From contig NZ_CP025113.1 in the NCBI RefSeq assembly GCF_002831585.1, forward strand, positions 1,054,001 to 1,118,000: a stretch of DNA of 64,000 nt. Direction: 5' to 3'. This stretch comes from Bradyrhizobium sp. SK17. Its GTDB lineage: Bacteria > Pseudomonadota > Alphaproteobacteria > Rhizobiales > Xanthobacteraceae. Below, one piece after another: positions 1-8,609 of the stretch (position 1 is the stretch's first letter; each line of letters begins with the position of its first letter). Under the pieces are notes generated by a model. It was not told the DNA's origin. It made no database searches and saw only the letters and a program-made list of their open reading frames with translations. A program made the position numbers and the translations under genes.

Positions 1-480
1 TTCGGCGACGGCATCAAAACGCGGCTCAAGGAGCATCTGATGGAGGAATGCAACCTCCACACCATCGTTCGCCTGCCCAACTCCGTGTTCAAACCGTATG
101 CATCGATTGGCACAAACCTGCTGTTTTTCGAAAAAGGCGCGCCGACGAAGGAAATCTGGTTCTACGAGCACGACGTCCCCGAGGGCCAGAAGGCTTATTC
201 GATGACCAAGCCGATCCGACTGGAGCATTTTCAAGGATGCATCGATTGGTGGGGCGACGCGAAGCGCATCGGCCGCACGGAGACGCCGAGGGCGTGGCGC
301 GTAACGGCTGAGGAGATGAGGGCGCGCGGCTACAACCTCGACATCAAGAATCCGCACGCAGTGGCAGACGACCACGGCGACCCGCAAGCACTGCTAGCCG
401 ATCTCACCGCCGCCGAAGGCGAGACGAGCGCCTTGCGCCTTCAACTAAAGATGATCCTTTCCGAGGCGCTCGGCCGATGA
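1..480 (+). CDS. hsdM: Type I restriction-modification methyltransferase subunit HsdM, 3' end only
   Basis: The frame is open from base 1 to the TGA at 478-480, so the start and the catalytic core lie outside the window; 159 residues are seen. They match the C-terminal part of the N6-adenine methyltransferase (M) subunit of type I systems: the stretch RLPNSVFKPYASIGTNLLFF is the usual strand after the target-binding core, followed by WFYEHDVPEGQKAYS and a helical tail. The M subunit methylates host sites and pairs with HsdS. The stop overlaps the ATG of hsdS by four bases (ATGA), which implies translational coupling. Family assignment rests on sequence pattern only. Confidence 0.85.
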   Translation, partial: FGDGIKTRLKEHLMEECNLHTIVRLPNSVFKPYASIGTNLLFFEKGAPTKEIWFYEHDVPEGQKAYSMTKPIRLEHFQGCIDWWGDAKRIGRTETPRAWRVTAEEMRARGYNLDIKNPHAVADDHGDPQALLADLTAAEGETSALRLQLKMILSEALGR

Positions 481-2186
481 ACGGCACATGCCTCCTAGCC
501 CACTACGAAAAGATTGCAGACGCGCCCGACGCAATTGCCAAGCTGCGCCGGTTCATCCTCGATCTGGCCGTGCGGGGCAAGCTGGTGCCTCAAGACGCTA
601 CCGACGAACCCGCATCTGAATTGCTGAAGCGGATTGGGAACGGCAAATCGTCACTCATCGAAGAAGGGAAGTTGAACCGCCAAGGATTATTGCCAAATGT
701 AGATTTGGATCATGCACCCTTCGACTTGCCTGCTAAGTGGGCATGGGGACGCTTTCCTGAACTTGGCACGTTTGGTAGAGGGAAATCGAAACACCGGCCT
801 CGCAATGATCCAGCGCTGTTCGACGGCGGCAAACACTTGATGATTCAAACTGGCGATGTCGCCAGATCACAAGGTAATATCCAAACCTACACCAGCAAAT
901 ACAATGACTTCGGCTTGTCCCAGAGCTTCAAATGGCCGAGGGGGACGCTTTGCATCACAATCGCTGCGAACATTGCAGACAGCGGAATCCTGGGCTTTGA
1001 CGCTTGTTTCCCCGATAGTGTAGTTGGGTTTATTCCAGCTCCTGCGCTCGAGAACGCGAGATATTTCGAATATTTTGTTCGGACTGCGAAGAAGAACCTC
1101 TTGGAATTCGCACCCGCCACGGCACAGAAAAATATTAATCTCGAGATTTTGACGCAAGTTCTCATTCCACTGCCACCCCTCGCCGAGCAACGCCGGATTG
1201 TCGCTAAAGTCGATGAACTGATGTTGTTGTGTGATAGGCTGGAGGCGGCTCGAGAAAACCGAGAGAGGATGCGCGACCGGCTGACGGCGGCGAGCCTAGT
1301 TCGCCTTAATGCGCCCGAGGCCGACGTCCGTTTCGCGATCAACGCATTGCCGGCGCTGACGGTGCGACCGGACCAGATCCGGCAACTGCGCCACAGCATC
1401 TTCAACCTTGCTGTGCGCGGAAGGCTCGTGCCGCAGGACGCAAATGAGGAGCCCGCGTCGGAACTGTTGAAGCGAATCTTGAAGGAGACTCCTACTTCAC
1501 AGTCTGAAAATCCGAAAGCAGAGACGCCGCCATACGACCCGCCGAGAGGCTGGCTCTGGACACATCTTGGCAGGCTTGTCGGGCACTCAGATGCAGGCTG
1601 GAGCCCGAAGACGCTGGACCATCCACGAAACGGCGATGAATGGGGCGTCCTGAAAGTCAGTGCTGTTTCATGGGACAGGTTCCGTTCCTGGGAGAACAAA
1701 CAGGTCCTGCCTGGCACGGAACCGAGGTTTCAAGCAGAGGTGAAACAGGGGGACTTCCTGATTTCAAGGGCTAACACTGCCGAGCTGATCGCACGCGCGG
1801 TGCTCGTCAATGAGCAGCCTTCTAAACTTATGATGAGCGACAAGATCGTGCGTCTTCGTCTGAGTGCGAATTGCAATCATCGCTTTGTATGGATCGTCAA
1901 CAACTACGCCGATTTTGCACGTGAGCACTATGTGCGGCACGCATCCGGCGTTAGCCCATCAATGAAGAACGTTTCGCGCGATGTAATCTTGAGTTTACCC
2001 TTTCCCCTTCCACCCCTCGCCGAACAGCACCGCATCGTCTCCAAGGTTGAAGCGCTAATTGCACTTTGCGACCGGCTGGAGACAAACCTCACCACCATCG
2101 CTGCCACCCGCGGTCGCTTGCTCGATGCGTTGCTGGCCCAGGCGCTTACTCCAGCGGATTCTCACGAGCGCGAGGCCGCAGAATGA
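477..2186 (+). CDS. hsdS: Type I restriction-modification specificity subunit HsdS
   Basis: 569 residues, a full-length specificity subunit that recognises the two halves of a split target. It has the expected two-fold design: a repeated helix (LAVRGKLVPQDATDEPASEL near residue 30, and a close copy LAVRGRLVPQDANEEPASEL near 310) precedes each target recognition domain, and each half ends in a coiled-coil spacer beginning PLPPLAEQRRIVAKV (near 232) and PLPPLAEQHRIVSKV (near 512). The start is the ATG that overlaps the hsdM stop. Base composition is visibly less GC-rich than in the housekeeping genes further right, as is usual for restriction loci. The partner hsdR is not in the window. Confidence 0.93.
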   Translation: MNGTCLLAHYEKIADAPDAIAKLRRFILDLAVRGKLVPQDATDEPASELLKRIGNGKSSLIEEGKLNRQGLLPNVDLDHAPFDLPAKWAWGRFPELGTFGRGKSKHRPRNDPALFDGGKHLMIQTGDVARSQGNIQTYTSKYNDFGLSQSFKWPRGTLCITIAANIADSGILGFDACFPDSVVGFIPAPALENARYFEYFVRTAKKNLLEFAPATAQKNINLEILTQVLIPLPPLAEQRRIVAKVDELMLLCDRLEAARENRERMRDRLTAASLVRLNAPEADVRFAINALPALTVRPDQIRQLRHSIFNLAVRGRLVPQDANEEPASELLKRILKETPTSQSENPKAETPPYDPPRGWLWTHLGRLVGHSDAGWSPKTLDHPRNGDEWGVLKVSAVSWDRFRSWENKQVLPGTEPRFQAEVKQGDFLISRANTAELIARAVLVNEQPSKLMMSDKIVRLRLSANCNHRFVWIVNNYADFAREHYVRHASGVSPSMKNVSRDVILSLPFPLPPLAEQHRIVSKVEALIALCDRLETNLTTIAATRGRLLDALLAQALTPADSHEREAAE

Positions 2187-3268
2187 CCCTCCGTCACGCC
2201 ATTTGGAAGGTCGGCGAGAAGCCCGTAGGTCTCTCATCGTCGTCTCTCATGAGTGAGCAGCAACTCGAAAATATGATCGTCGCTGCACCTGAAATTCTGC
2301 ATGACCAGTGGATGCTCATCGGCCGACAGCAAGATACCGGCTTCGGCGGCCGCATTGATCTGCTCGCGATTGCACCAGATGGTGCATTGATCTTGATTGA
2401 ACTCAAGCGAAACAAGACGCCGCGCGAAGTGGTGGCGCAGGCCATCGACTATGCAACCTTCATAGAGGGATTGGAGTCAGATAGGATTGCCAAGATCTAT
2501 AATGATTTCGCACCGGGCCGTAATCTTGCTGCCGATTTTCGAGCTCGCTTTGGGCAGCCTCTCGATGAAGATACGCTCAATGACAGTCACCAGATCGTTG
2601 TCGTTGCCGCCGCCATCGACGCTAGCACGACGCGCATTGTTCGCTACCTCAACGAGCGAGACATCGCGATCAATGTCCTCTGCTTCCAGGTTTTCGCCAA
2701 TGGCGACGAGCGTCTGTTGAGCCGTGCTTGGCTTATCGATCCTGCGGAAACTCAAACGAATGCGACGGTCACGGCGGCCCGAGAGAAGGAGCCGTGGAAC
2801 GGCGAGGTCTACGCATCGTTCGGGCATGACGAAGGACGATTGTGGCCCGAAGCTCGCCAGTTTGGCTTTATCTCCGCCGGTGGTGGGACTTGGTATAGTA
2901 ACTCGCTAAACTTGCTCAGTGTAGGCGATCGGATCTGGGTGAAAGCGCCCGGTCATGGATTCGTGGGGGTGGGCAGGGTCAAGGGTAAGTCAATCCCGGC
3001 CTCAGAATTCAAGCTTCCCACATCGTCGGGCGACCAGCCTGCCCTCGACGTTCTGAAGGGCAATTATCATCGCAGCCTGCAGGGCGACCTCGATCGCTCC
3101 GAATATTTTGTGCCAGTCGAATGGCTGCAAACCGTTTCAATTGAGGAAGCGGTTCAAGAGGTCGGAATGTTCGGAAATCAGAACACCGTGTGCAAGCCGA
3201 AGACACCAAAATGGCGATTTACAGTCGAGCGACTCAAGCAGAGGTTTGCAGACTACGACAAATCATAA
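2183..3268 (+). CDS. Nuclease-like protein (DUF91/NucS-type PD-(D/E)XK fold) with PUA/EVE-like C-terminus, coupled to hsdS
   Basis: 361 residues. The ATG at 2183 overlaps the hsdS stop (ATGA), so I prefer it to in-frame starts inside hsdS. Residues about 25-110 carry a PD-(D/E)XK-like pattern: GGRIDLLAIAPDGALILIELK gives the D...E-x-K residues (the run here is split as GGRIDLLA and LILIELK), then a helix AQAIDYATFIEGL, as in DUF91/NucS-type proteins. The last third (VGDRIWVKAPGHGFVGVG, YFVPVEWLQTV, FGNQNTVC) looks like a PUA/EVE-class beta fold, a class that in other proteins reads modified bases. The role is inferred: an extra defence or repair nuclease of the type I locus. It is not an HsdR: no helicase motifs are present. 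Confidence 0.7.
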   Translation: MTLRHAIWKVGEKPVGLSSSSLMSEQQLENMIVAAPEILHDQWMLIGRQQDTGFGGRIDLLAIAPDGALILIELKRNKTPREVVAQAIDYATFIEGLESDRIAKIYNDFAPGRNLAADFRARFGQPLDEDTLNDSHQIVVVAAAIDASTTRIVRYLNERDIAINVLCFQVFANGDERLLSRAWLIDPAETQTNATVTAAREKEPWNGEVYASFGHDEGRLWPEARQFGFISAGGGTWYSNSLNLLSVGDRIWVKAPGHGFVGVGRVKGKSIPASEFKLPTSSGDQPALDVLKGNYHRSLQGDLDRSEYFVPVEWLQTVSIEEAVQEVGMFGNQNTVCKPKTPKWRFTVERLKQRFADYDKS

Positions 3269-3483
3269 AGCTGGCCGAAGAAGCGCACAGCAAGAGTGGT
3301 CGGGGTCTAGCATACAGAGCGAGCCAGCAAATAGCTTATCGCCAGTCAGCTGAACCGGATCCGACATAGGTTATTCGAGCGCTCGACGAACGCAAAAGCG
3401 GCGAGCGCGTCAGTTTATCGGCAATCGTCGGCTGCGGTGTATCGCGAGTTGACAGGAATCATAAATCGGATTCTAAAAAGCGA

Positions 3484-3510
3484 ACGGCGGCAGATGGGCT
3501 CTGCCGCCGT
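3484..3510 (-). terminator. Rho-independent terminator of the 44-aa gene
   Basis: A 10-bp perfect inverted repeat with a 7-base loop (3494-3500). On the minus strand it is followed, 7 bases further, by a run of five T. It lies just after the stop codon of the small minus-strand gene at 3526-3660, which supports that gene being real and transcribed alone. Confidence 0.7.
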
Positions 3511-3525
3511 CGCTCCCTAAGAGAA

Positions 3526-3660
3526 TTACTTCTTCTTAGGTTTCGGCGTCTGCTTGATAGTGCGCACTATCGCAGTCCTCTTCTGTGAAGGGGACTGCGC
3601 TGCTTTCACAGACATGAATCTGCCCGTAATCGCGCTTTCACCTATCTTCCGTGGTGCCAC
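3526..3660 (-). CDS. Small basic protein with SAITGRF motif, unknown function (44 aa)
   Basis: A GTG-started gene too short for usual gene calling. A strong ribosome binding site (AGGAGG, plus-strand positions 3672-3677 region) stands about 9 bases before the GTG at 3660. The product begins MAPRKIGESAITGRFMS and ends in the lysine-rich tail KQTPKPKKK. The ESAITGRF block resembles a recurrent motif I remember in small uncharacterised alphaproteobacterial and actinobacterial proteins, often near toxin-antitoxin-like genes; I cannot verify that here. A G+C hairpin (3677-3694) sits directly before the binding site, and a good terminator follows. No partner gene is visible upstream on this strand. 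Confidence 0.65.
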   Translation of the reverse strand: MAPRKIGESAITGRFMSVKAAQSPSQKRTAIVRTIKQTPKPKKK

Positions 3661-3676
3661 GCTAACCACCTCCTTT

Positions 3677-3694
3677 CCCGGGCCGTTGCCCGGG
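3677..3694 (-). promoter_or_regulatory. Hairpin directly upstream of the ribosome binding site of the 44-aa gene
   Basis: CCCGGGC (3677-3683), loop CGTT, GCCCGGG (3688-3694). On the minus strand the 3' foot of the stem touches AAAGGAGG, the ribosome binding site. It could insulate or control access to that site, or be the terminator of a gene lost from this place. There is no T-run inside the leader, so I prefer the first reading. Confidence 0.4.
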
Positions 3695-3941
3695 CGTTTC
3701 AGGCAACCAGCTTGGCAATTGGAGCGAGGTGCGAATCATCGCGGAAGCGATCCAAATATATGGAAAGACTCATGGTTTGGGAGTCCTATTTCGTCGGCAA
3801 GAGGGCTTAGTCGAACCTTACTGACCTCTGCGCATTACGCAGAAGGTCACCCCAGAGTTCCAAATGAACCAGTGCGAGCCCCCCTCCACCAAGGAAATCC
3901 AGCCGCCACAGTCCCGGCACGCTCGGCACGGGCGTTTCTGA

Positions 3942-3983
3942 CGCACCCGACACGATTTGAACGTGTGACCTTTGCCTTCGGAG
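3942..3983 (-). repeat. Inverted 42-bp copy of the 3' half of tRNA-Arg(CCG)
   Basis: Reading on the minus strand, these 42 bases match bases 4091-4132 of the tRNA-Arg gene (anticodon loop, variable loop, T arm and 3' acceptor strand) at 41 of 42 positions; the one change turns T-loop TTCGAAT into TTCAAAT. The 5' half of a tRNA is absent, so it is not a functional gene. Fragments of tRNA 3' ends usually mark integration sites, but there they are direct repeats of the tRNA; here the copy is inverted and only 107 bases away. Confidence 0.85.
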
Positions 3984-4058
3984 CCTTACGCACCCCCAAA
4001 ACAGCCCCGCCAAGGCCGTTGCCGACACCGGGCCAATCAGCTAAATGACCCCCTGCAC

Positions 4059-4135
4059 GCACCCGTAGCTCAGCTGGATAGAGCGTTGCCCTCCGAAGGC
4101 AAAGGTCACACGTTCGAATCGTGTCGGGTGCGCCA
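4059..4135 (+). tRNA. tRNA-Arg (anticodon CCG)
   Basis: A complete cloverleaf with encoded CCA: acceptor GCACCCG (4059-4065) pairs with CGGGTGC (4125-4131); D arm GCTC...GAGC; anticodon stem TTGCC/GGCAA around the loop CTCCGAA, giving anticodon CCG; T arm ACACG/CGTGT around TTCGAAT; discriminator G, then CCA at 4133-4135. It reads the arginine codon CGG. Confidence 0.96.
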
Positions 4136-4206
4136 ATCTTCGACCATTCGGCGTAAGGCGGCGATCCGTTCCGGACGGACGCCTGCGGCCGTGCTCGAGG
4201 TCGCAC

Positions 4207-6150
4207 TCAGGTCAGGTTCTTCGGCATCGTGATCCCGAAGCGGAGGATCTGGCGGTGGATCGTCGAGCGGTCGACGCCGCGTTCGCGGGCCACGCGCGAT
4301 ACGTTCCAGCGATTGTTGCGCAATGCCGCCAGCAGCTCGTCGGCCTGGCGTGACATTGCCGCGCCACCCCGCGTCGACTTTCCGGATTTTTCCTCACCCA
4401 GCGGATAGGCGATCCGGTCCGGCAGATCGGCAAGATCGATCGTCCCCTCGGTGGCCAGTGCGCAGCCATGATCGAGGGCGTTGATCAGTTCGCGGATGTT
4501 GCCGGGCCATTGATACTTGAGCAGCGCGGCACGAGCGCTCGCCGTCAGCGCATAGCTGACCTCATGCTCGGTCGAGAGGCGATCCAGGAACCGATCGATC
4601 AGCCACTCGACATCGGTCCGCTGCCGCAGCGGGGGCAGCGCGAGCACCGCACCGTTGAGGCGGAAATAGAGATCCTCGCGAAACTGCCCGGCCTTGACCA
4701 GCGCGACGAGATCGCGATGGGTGGCGGCGACGACGCGGATATTGAGCGGCACCGGCCGGGTGCGGCCGACCGGCGTCACTTCACGCTCGGCAAGCACGCG
4801 CAGCAGCCGGGTCTGCGAGGGGATCGGCATGTCGCCGATCTCGTCAAGGAACAAGGTGCCGCCGTCGGCCTCGAGCACCAGCCCTTTCTTGCCTTTTGCC
4901 GCCGCGCCGGTGAAAGCACCGGGCTCGTGGCCGAACAGCTCGCTCTCGATCAGGCTTTCCGGCAGCGCCGCGCAATTGACCGCGACGAACGGCTTGCCTG
5001 CCCGCGCGCTGACCGAATGTAGCGCCTTGGTGAGATGCTCCTTGCCGGTGCCGGTTTCGCCGGTGATGAGCAGGCCCATCTGGGTATTGATCAGCTTGGC
5101 GGCGCGCGACACCACGTGATGCATCGCAGGATCGCCGCGAAACAAATTGCGCAGCGGCGCGGGAAGCACCGCCTCGCTCCGCGACGACGCCGGCGCGGTA
5201 AGCTTGTTCGGCGGCGGGAGGGTCTGCGCGAACAACGTCGCGCCACTATTGGCCAGCCGCAGCGTGCGCTGCCCGGCGGGGCGCGAATGCGCGAAGCGCG
5301 GCAGGTCGTCGATGGCGCATTCGAAGATATCGGACACGCCGAAGCCGTCGGCCCGGAGCCTCAGGTCGGGACGCTTGGCGAGTTCGCGCGCCAACAACTG
5401 TCGGGCGCGATTGTTGAAGCCGATGATGCGGCCGCTGCCGTCGACGGCCATCACATAATCCGGATCGACGTCGGCAAACTCCGCGGAGCCGGACAGTTTA
5501 ATGATCCATTCGTGCCGGAAACGATTCAACAGGTTCGCATTCTCGATCTTGTGCGCGAACGACTTGACCAGTTGCAGCGCCAGGAACTGGCTGGCCTTCG
5601 GCTCCGGCGAGCGCAGTGCGGAAATATCCAGCACCGCGGCGAGCGCGCCGCTGGGATCGAACACCGGCGCTGCCGTGCAGGTCAGCGGAATATGGGTCGC
5701 ATCGAAATGATCGGACTGGTGCACCGTGAGGGCTTCCTCGGTCGCGATGCAGGTGCCGACCGCGCAGGTGCCGGCATGCGGCTCGTTCCAGTCGGCGCCG
5801 AGATAGAGGCCGGCCTTGCGCAGCGTGTTGTTGAAGGTCGGGTCGCCGATGAAATCCACCGTGATACCCTTGGCATCGGTGAGCAGCAGCACGTAACCGA
5901 GCCCGGCGATCTGGCGATAGAGCATCTCGACGCCGAAACGGGCGGTGTGAAGGAATTCGTCCATCGCATCGCGATGCTCGCGCAGCCGTCCGGACGTCAC
6001 GATGCGCGCGTCGCGCAGCACCGAGGGATCGAGCTTGTGCTCGGAGACGCAACGCACCCACGACTGATGAATGACGGCATCGCGCGCGCTGGTCTGGCCG
6101 ACCGCAACGCGAACCAACTCGTCGATATGCGCAGCGCGCTCGATGGTCAC
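4207..6150 (-). CDS. Sigma-54-dependent transcriptional activator, AcoR-like (GAF, AAA+, Fis HTH)
   Basis: 647 residues. N-terminal sensory region (about 60-220) reads as a GAF domain of the AcoR/DhaR kind, followed by a PAS-like stretch (about 230-300). The central AAA+ domain has Walker A GETGTGKE (about 363), the sigma-54 contact loop [13 protein letters not shown] (about 405-417) and Walker [11 protein letters not shown]. The C-terminus (about 600-645) is a Fis-type helix-turn-helix ([18 protein letters not shown]). GAFTGA is intact, so it should be a working activator. It is divergent from the flavin monooxygenase at 6437, whose upstream DNA holds a sigma-54 promoter and palindromes, so control of that gene is a direct inference. 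Homologues respond to small alcohols, ketones or phenols; the ligand here is unknown. Confidence 0.92.
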   Translation of the reverse strand: MTIERAAHIDELVRVAVGQTSARDAVIHQSWVRCVSEHKLDPSVLRDARIVTSGRLREHRDAMDEFLHTARFGVEMLYRQIAGLGYVLLLTDAKGITVDFIGDPTFNNTLRKAGLYLGADWNEPHAGTCAVGTCIATEEALTVHQSDHFDATHIPLTCTAAPVFDPSGALAAVLDISALRSPEPKASQFLALQLVKSFAHKIENANLLNRFRHEWIIKLSGSAEFADVDPDYVMAVDGSGRIIGFNNRARQLLARELAKRPDLRLRADGFGVSDIFECAIDDLPRFAHSRPAGQRTLRLANSGATLFAQTLPPPNKLTAPASSRSEAVLPAPLRNLFRGDPAMHHVVSRAAKLINTQMGLLITGETGTGKEHLTKALHSVSARAGKPFVAVNCAALPESLIESELFGHEPGAFTGAAAKGKKGLVLEADGGTLFLDEIGDMPIPSQTRLLRVLAEREVTPVGRTRPVPLNIRVVAATHRDLVALVKAGQFREDLYFRLNGAVLALPPLRQRTDVEWLIDRFLDRLSTEHEVSYALTASARAALLKYQWPGNIRELINALDHGCALATEGTIDLADLPDRIAYPLGEEKSGKSTRGGAAMSRQADELLAALRNNRWNVSRVARERGVDRSTIHRQILRFGITMPKNLT

Positions 6151-6230
6151 GGCTGATTCTCCTGGATATTTCCTCGCACGTTCCTGTTGTTGCCCGGAGT
6201 GTCACTCGGATCATGCCGCCGATCAAGTTC

Positions 6231-6263
6231 GTTGCGTGCAACACCTGTTGCACGGCGCAACAG
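6231..6263 (+). promoter_or_regulatory. Tandem palindromes, likely upstream activator sites
   Basis: Two inverted repeats next to each other: GTTGC-GT-GCAAC (6231-6242) and CTGTTGC-ACGGC-GCAACAG (6245-6263). They share the half-site GTTGC/GCAAC and lie 65-97 bases upstream of the sigma-54 promoter at 6328, the usual place for enhancer sites of activators of this type. The adjacent activator gene is the obvious candidate to bind them. Confidence 0.65.
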
Positions 6264-6327
6264 TGGCGCAGCGCATCGCCCGGCATTAACGCGAGGAAAT
6301 ATCGAGCGTTTTCAGGATACGCCAGCG

Positions 6328-6343
6328 TGGCACGGGGCTTGCT
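6328..6343 (+). promoter_or_regulatory. Sigma-54 (-24/-12) promoter for the flavin monooxygenase gene
   Basis: TGGCACGGGGCTTGCT agrees with the sigma-54 consensus TGGCACG-N4-TTGC(A/T) at every defined position. It faces the monooxygenase start at 6437; transcription should begin near 6354, giving a leader of about 80 bases. Confidence 0.88.
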
Positions 6344-6436
6344 GATCTTGCGGCAGAGGCACACTCGACCTCGCCAACAACACGCCGGCCCCGCGATGCA
6401 AACGCGATCGACGCCGGCCTATGGGAGAATGAAACC

Positions 6437-8245
6437 ATGCTCACGAAGGCCCCGGACGGAAAAGTTACCGCACTGCTCGACGAGCTCAACGCCGCGTTGT
6501 CGTCGGGCGACATCGAACGCGCACTCGCGCTGTTCCAGAGCGATTGTTACTGGCGCGATCTGGTCACCTTCACCTGGAACATCAAGACCATGGAAGGCAA
6601 GGACGATATCCGCGACATGCTGAAGGCGCGGCTTGCCGACACCAAGCCGTCGGGATGGCGCATCGCCGACGGCGATACGGCAAGCGAGGCCGACGGCATT
6701 ATCGAGAGCTGGATCCAGTTCGAGACCGACGTCGCGCGCGGCTACGGCCATTTGCGCATGAAGGATGGCCGCATCTGGACGCTGCTCACGACGATGGCCG
6801 AGCTGAAGGGCCATGAAGAGAAATCCGGCTTCACCCGGCCGCTCGGCGCCAAGCACGGCCACGGCAAGGATCGCAAGAGCTGGCGCGAGGAACGCGAGCA
6901 GGAACTCGCCGAGCTCGGTCACACGATGCAGCCCCAGGTGCTGATCATCGGCGGCGGACAGGGCGGCATCGCACTCGGTGCGCGGCTTCGCCAACTGAAC
7001 GTGCCGACCATCATCATCGAGAAGAATGAGCGCGCCGGCGACTCCTGGCGCAAGCGTTACAAGTCGCTCTGCCTGCACGATCCGGTCTGGTACGATCACC
7101 TGCCCTACATCGACTTCCCGAAGAACTGGCCGGTGTTCGCGCCAAAGGACAAGATCGGCGACTGGCTCGAGATGTACACCAAGGTCATGGAGCTCAACTA
7201 CTGGAGCTCGACCACCGCCAAATCCGCCAGCTATGACGAGGCGAAGAAGGAATGGACCGTCGTGGTCGAGCGCGACGGCAAGCAAATCACGCTGAAGCCG
7301 AAGCAGCTCGTGCTGGCCACCGGCATGTCGGGCAAGGCGAATTGGCCGACCTACAAGGGACAGGACATCTTCAAGGGCGAGCAGCAGCATTCCTCGACCC
7401 ATCCGGGTCCGGAGAAATATCGTGGCAAGAACGTGGTGGTGATCGGCTCCAACAACTCCGCTCACGACATTTGCGCGGCGCTGTGGGAGGGCGGTGCCGA
7501 CGTCACCATGGTGCAGCGTTCATCCACGCATATCGTGAAGTCCGACACGCTGATGGATATCGGGCTTGGCGCGCTCTATTCGGAGCAGGCGGTCGCGAAC
7601 GGGATGACGACACGCAAGGCCGATCTGATCTTCGCCTCGCTGCCCTACAAGATCATGCATCAGTTCCAGATTCCGCTCTATGAGCAGATGCGCGAACGCG
7701 ACAAGGATTTCTATGCCGCGCTGGAGAAGGTCGGCTTCATGCATGATTGGGGCGACGACGGCTCCGGCCTGTTCATGAAGTATCTGCGCCGCGGCTCGGG
7801 CTACTACATCGATGTCGGCGCCTGCGATCTCGTCATCGACGGCTCGATCAAGCTCAAGAGCGGTAAGGGCGCCGCGGTGCAGGAGCTGACCGAGACCGGT
7901 GTCAAATTCGTCGACGGCACCGAACTCCCCGCCGATCTCGTCGTCTATGCCACCGGCTACGGCTCGATGAACGGCTGGGCCGCCGATCTGATCTCGAAGG
8001 ATGTCGCGGAGAAGGTCGGCAAGGTCTGGGGTCTTGGATCCAACACGACCAAGGACCCCGGCCCGTGGGAGGGCGAGCAGCGCAACATGTGGAAGCCGAC
8101 CCAGCAGAATGCATTGTGGTTCCACGGCGGCAATCTGCACCAGTCGCGGCATTACTCCCAGTATCTGGCGCTGCAACTGAAGGCGCGAATGGAAGGCATC
8201 CCGACGCCGGTCTTCGGCCTTGAGAAGGCGCATCACGTCAGCTGA
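6437..8245 (+). CDS. Flavin-dependent monooxygenase (FMO/Baeyer-Villiger-like) with N-terminal NTF2-like domain
   Basis: 602 residues. The first 130 or so look like an NTF2/SnoaL-like fold (ALSSGDIERALALFQSD, then WIQFETDVARGYGHLRM). From about 165 the FAD site VLIIGGGQGGIALGARL appears, then the FMO-type fingerprint FKGEQQHSSTHP, a second Rossmann site VVVIGSNNSAHDICAAL for NADPH, and LVVYATGY near the end. This predicts an NADPH- and oxygen-dependent enzyme that hydroxylates or inserts oxygen into a small substrate. GGGAG precedes the ATG by about 9 bases. Control by sigma-54 and the divergent AcoR-like activator suggests induction by its substrate. The exact substrate cannot be read from sequence. 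Confidence 0.88.
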   Translation: MLTKAPDGKVTALLDELNAALSSGDIERALALFQSDCYWRDLVTFTWNIKTMEGKDDIRDMLKARLADTKPSGWRIADGDTASEADGIIESWIQFETDVARGYGHLRMKDGRIWTLLTTMAELKGHEEKSGFTRPLGAKHGHGKDRKSWREEREQELAELGHTMQPQVLIIGGGQGGIALGARLRQLNVPTIIIEKNERAGDSWRKRYKSLCLHDPVWYDHLPYIDFPKNWPVFAPKDKIGDWLEMYTKVMELNYWSSTTAKSASYDEAKKEWTVVVERDGKQITLKPKQLVLATGMSGKANWPTYKGQDIFKGEQQHSSTHPGPEKYRGKNVVVIGSNNSAHDICAALWEGGADVTMVQRSSTHIVKSDTLMDIGLGALYSEQAVANGMTTRKADLIFASLPYKIMHQFQIPLYEQMRERDKDFYAALEKVGFMHDWGDDGSGLFMKYLRRGSGYYIDVGACDLVIDGSIKLKSGKGAAVQELTETGVKFVDGTELPADLVVYATGYGSMNGWAADLISKDVAEKVGKVWGLGSNTTKDPGPWEGEQRNMWKPTQQNALWFHGGNLHQSRHYSQYLALQLKARMEGIPTPVFGLEKAHHVS

Positions 8246-8609
8246 TCGGCAGAGAGAGATCGATACGCAGGGCGGATCACGGAGCGATTCGCCCTGCTGT
8301 GAGTCTTGCGCTGATTGAAATCCGTCGATCACAACTCCGCGGCCTCCGCCGATCGCTAGAGCGGAGAAAAGCTGCGGGCGCGCCGTGCGAAACAGCTACG
8401 TCGCGCTCTCATGTTTCACGCAATGCTCGAACATTCGTTCGCGCGATCGCGTTCCATCCTGACACCGAGCTGAATTGCATGAACCGCTGCGAACAATCTC
8501 TGCGTCGCGCGATGTCGTGATCGCGTATCGGTGGACAAATTCACAACGGGTTCATGTCGGCGCGCCTATTCGACTCCACGAGCTGGGGGAAAAGATTGGA
8601 GTAAGTGCC
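8246..8609. other. Intergenic region, no gene seen
   Basis: 364 bases between the monooxygenase and the secreted repeat protein. A weak inverted repeat GCAGGGCG/CGCCCTGC (8267-8297, 15-base loop, no T-run) may end the monooxygenase transcript. The rest shows no convincing reading frame, promoter or RNA. Confidence 0.5.

Noticed and set aside
3369..3480. Possible remnant of a resolvase-type helix-turn-helix (IRALDERKSGERVSLSAIV)
   Set aside because: Short, no conserved catalytic part, preceded by a stop and without a start; similarity too weak.
3847..4206. A 119-codon minus-strand frame containing [14 protein letters not shown]
   Set aside because: This peptide is the familiar false translation of the antisense strand of a tRNA-Arg gene.
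8267..8297. Terminator after the flavin monooxygenase
   Set aside because: Large loop and no T-run; noted only as a weak inverted repeat.
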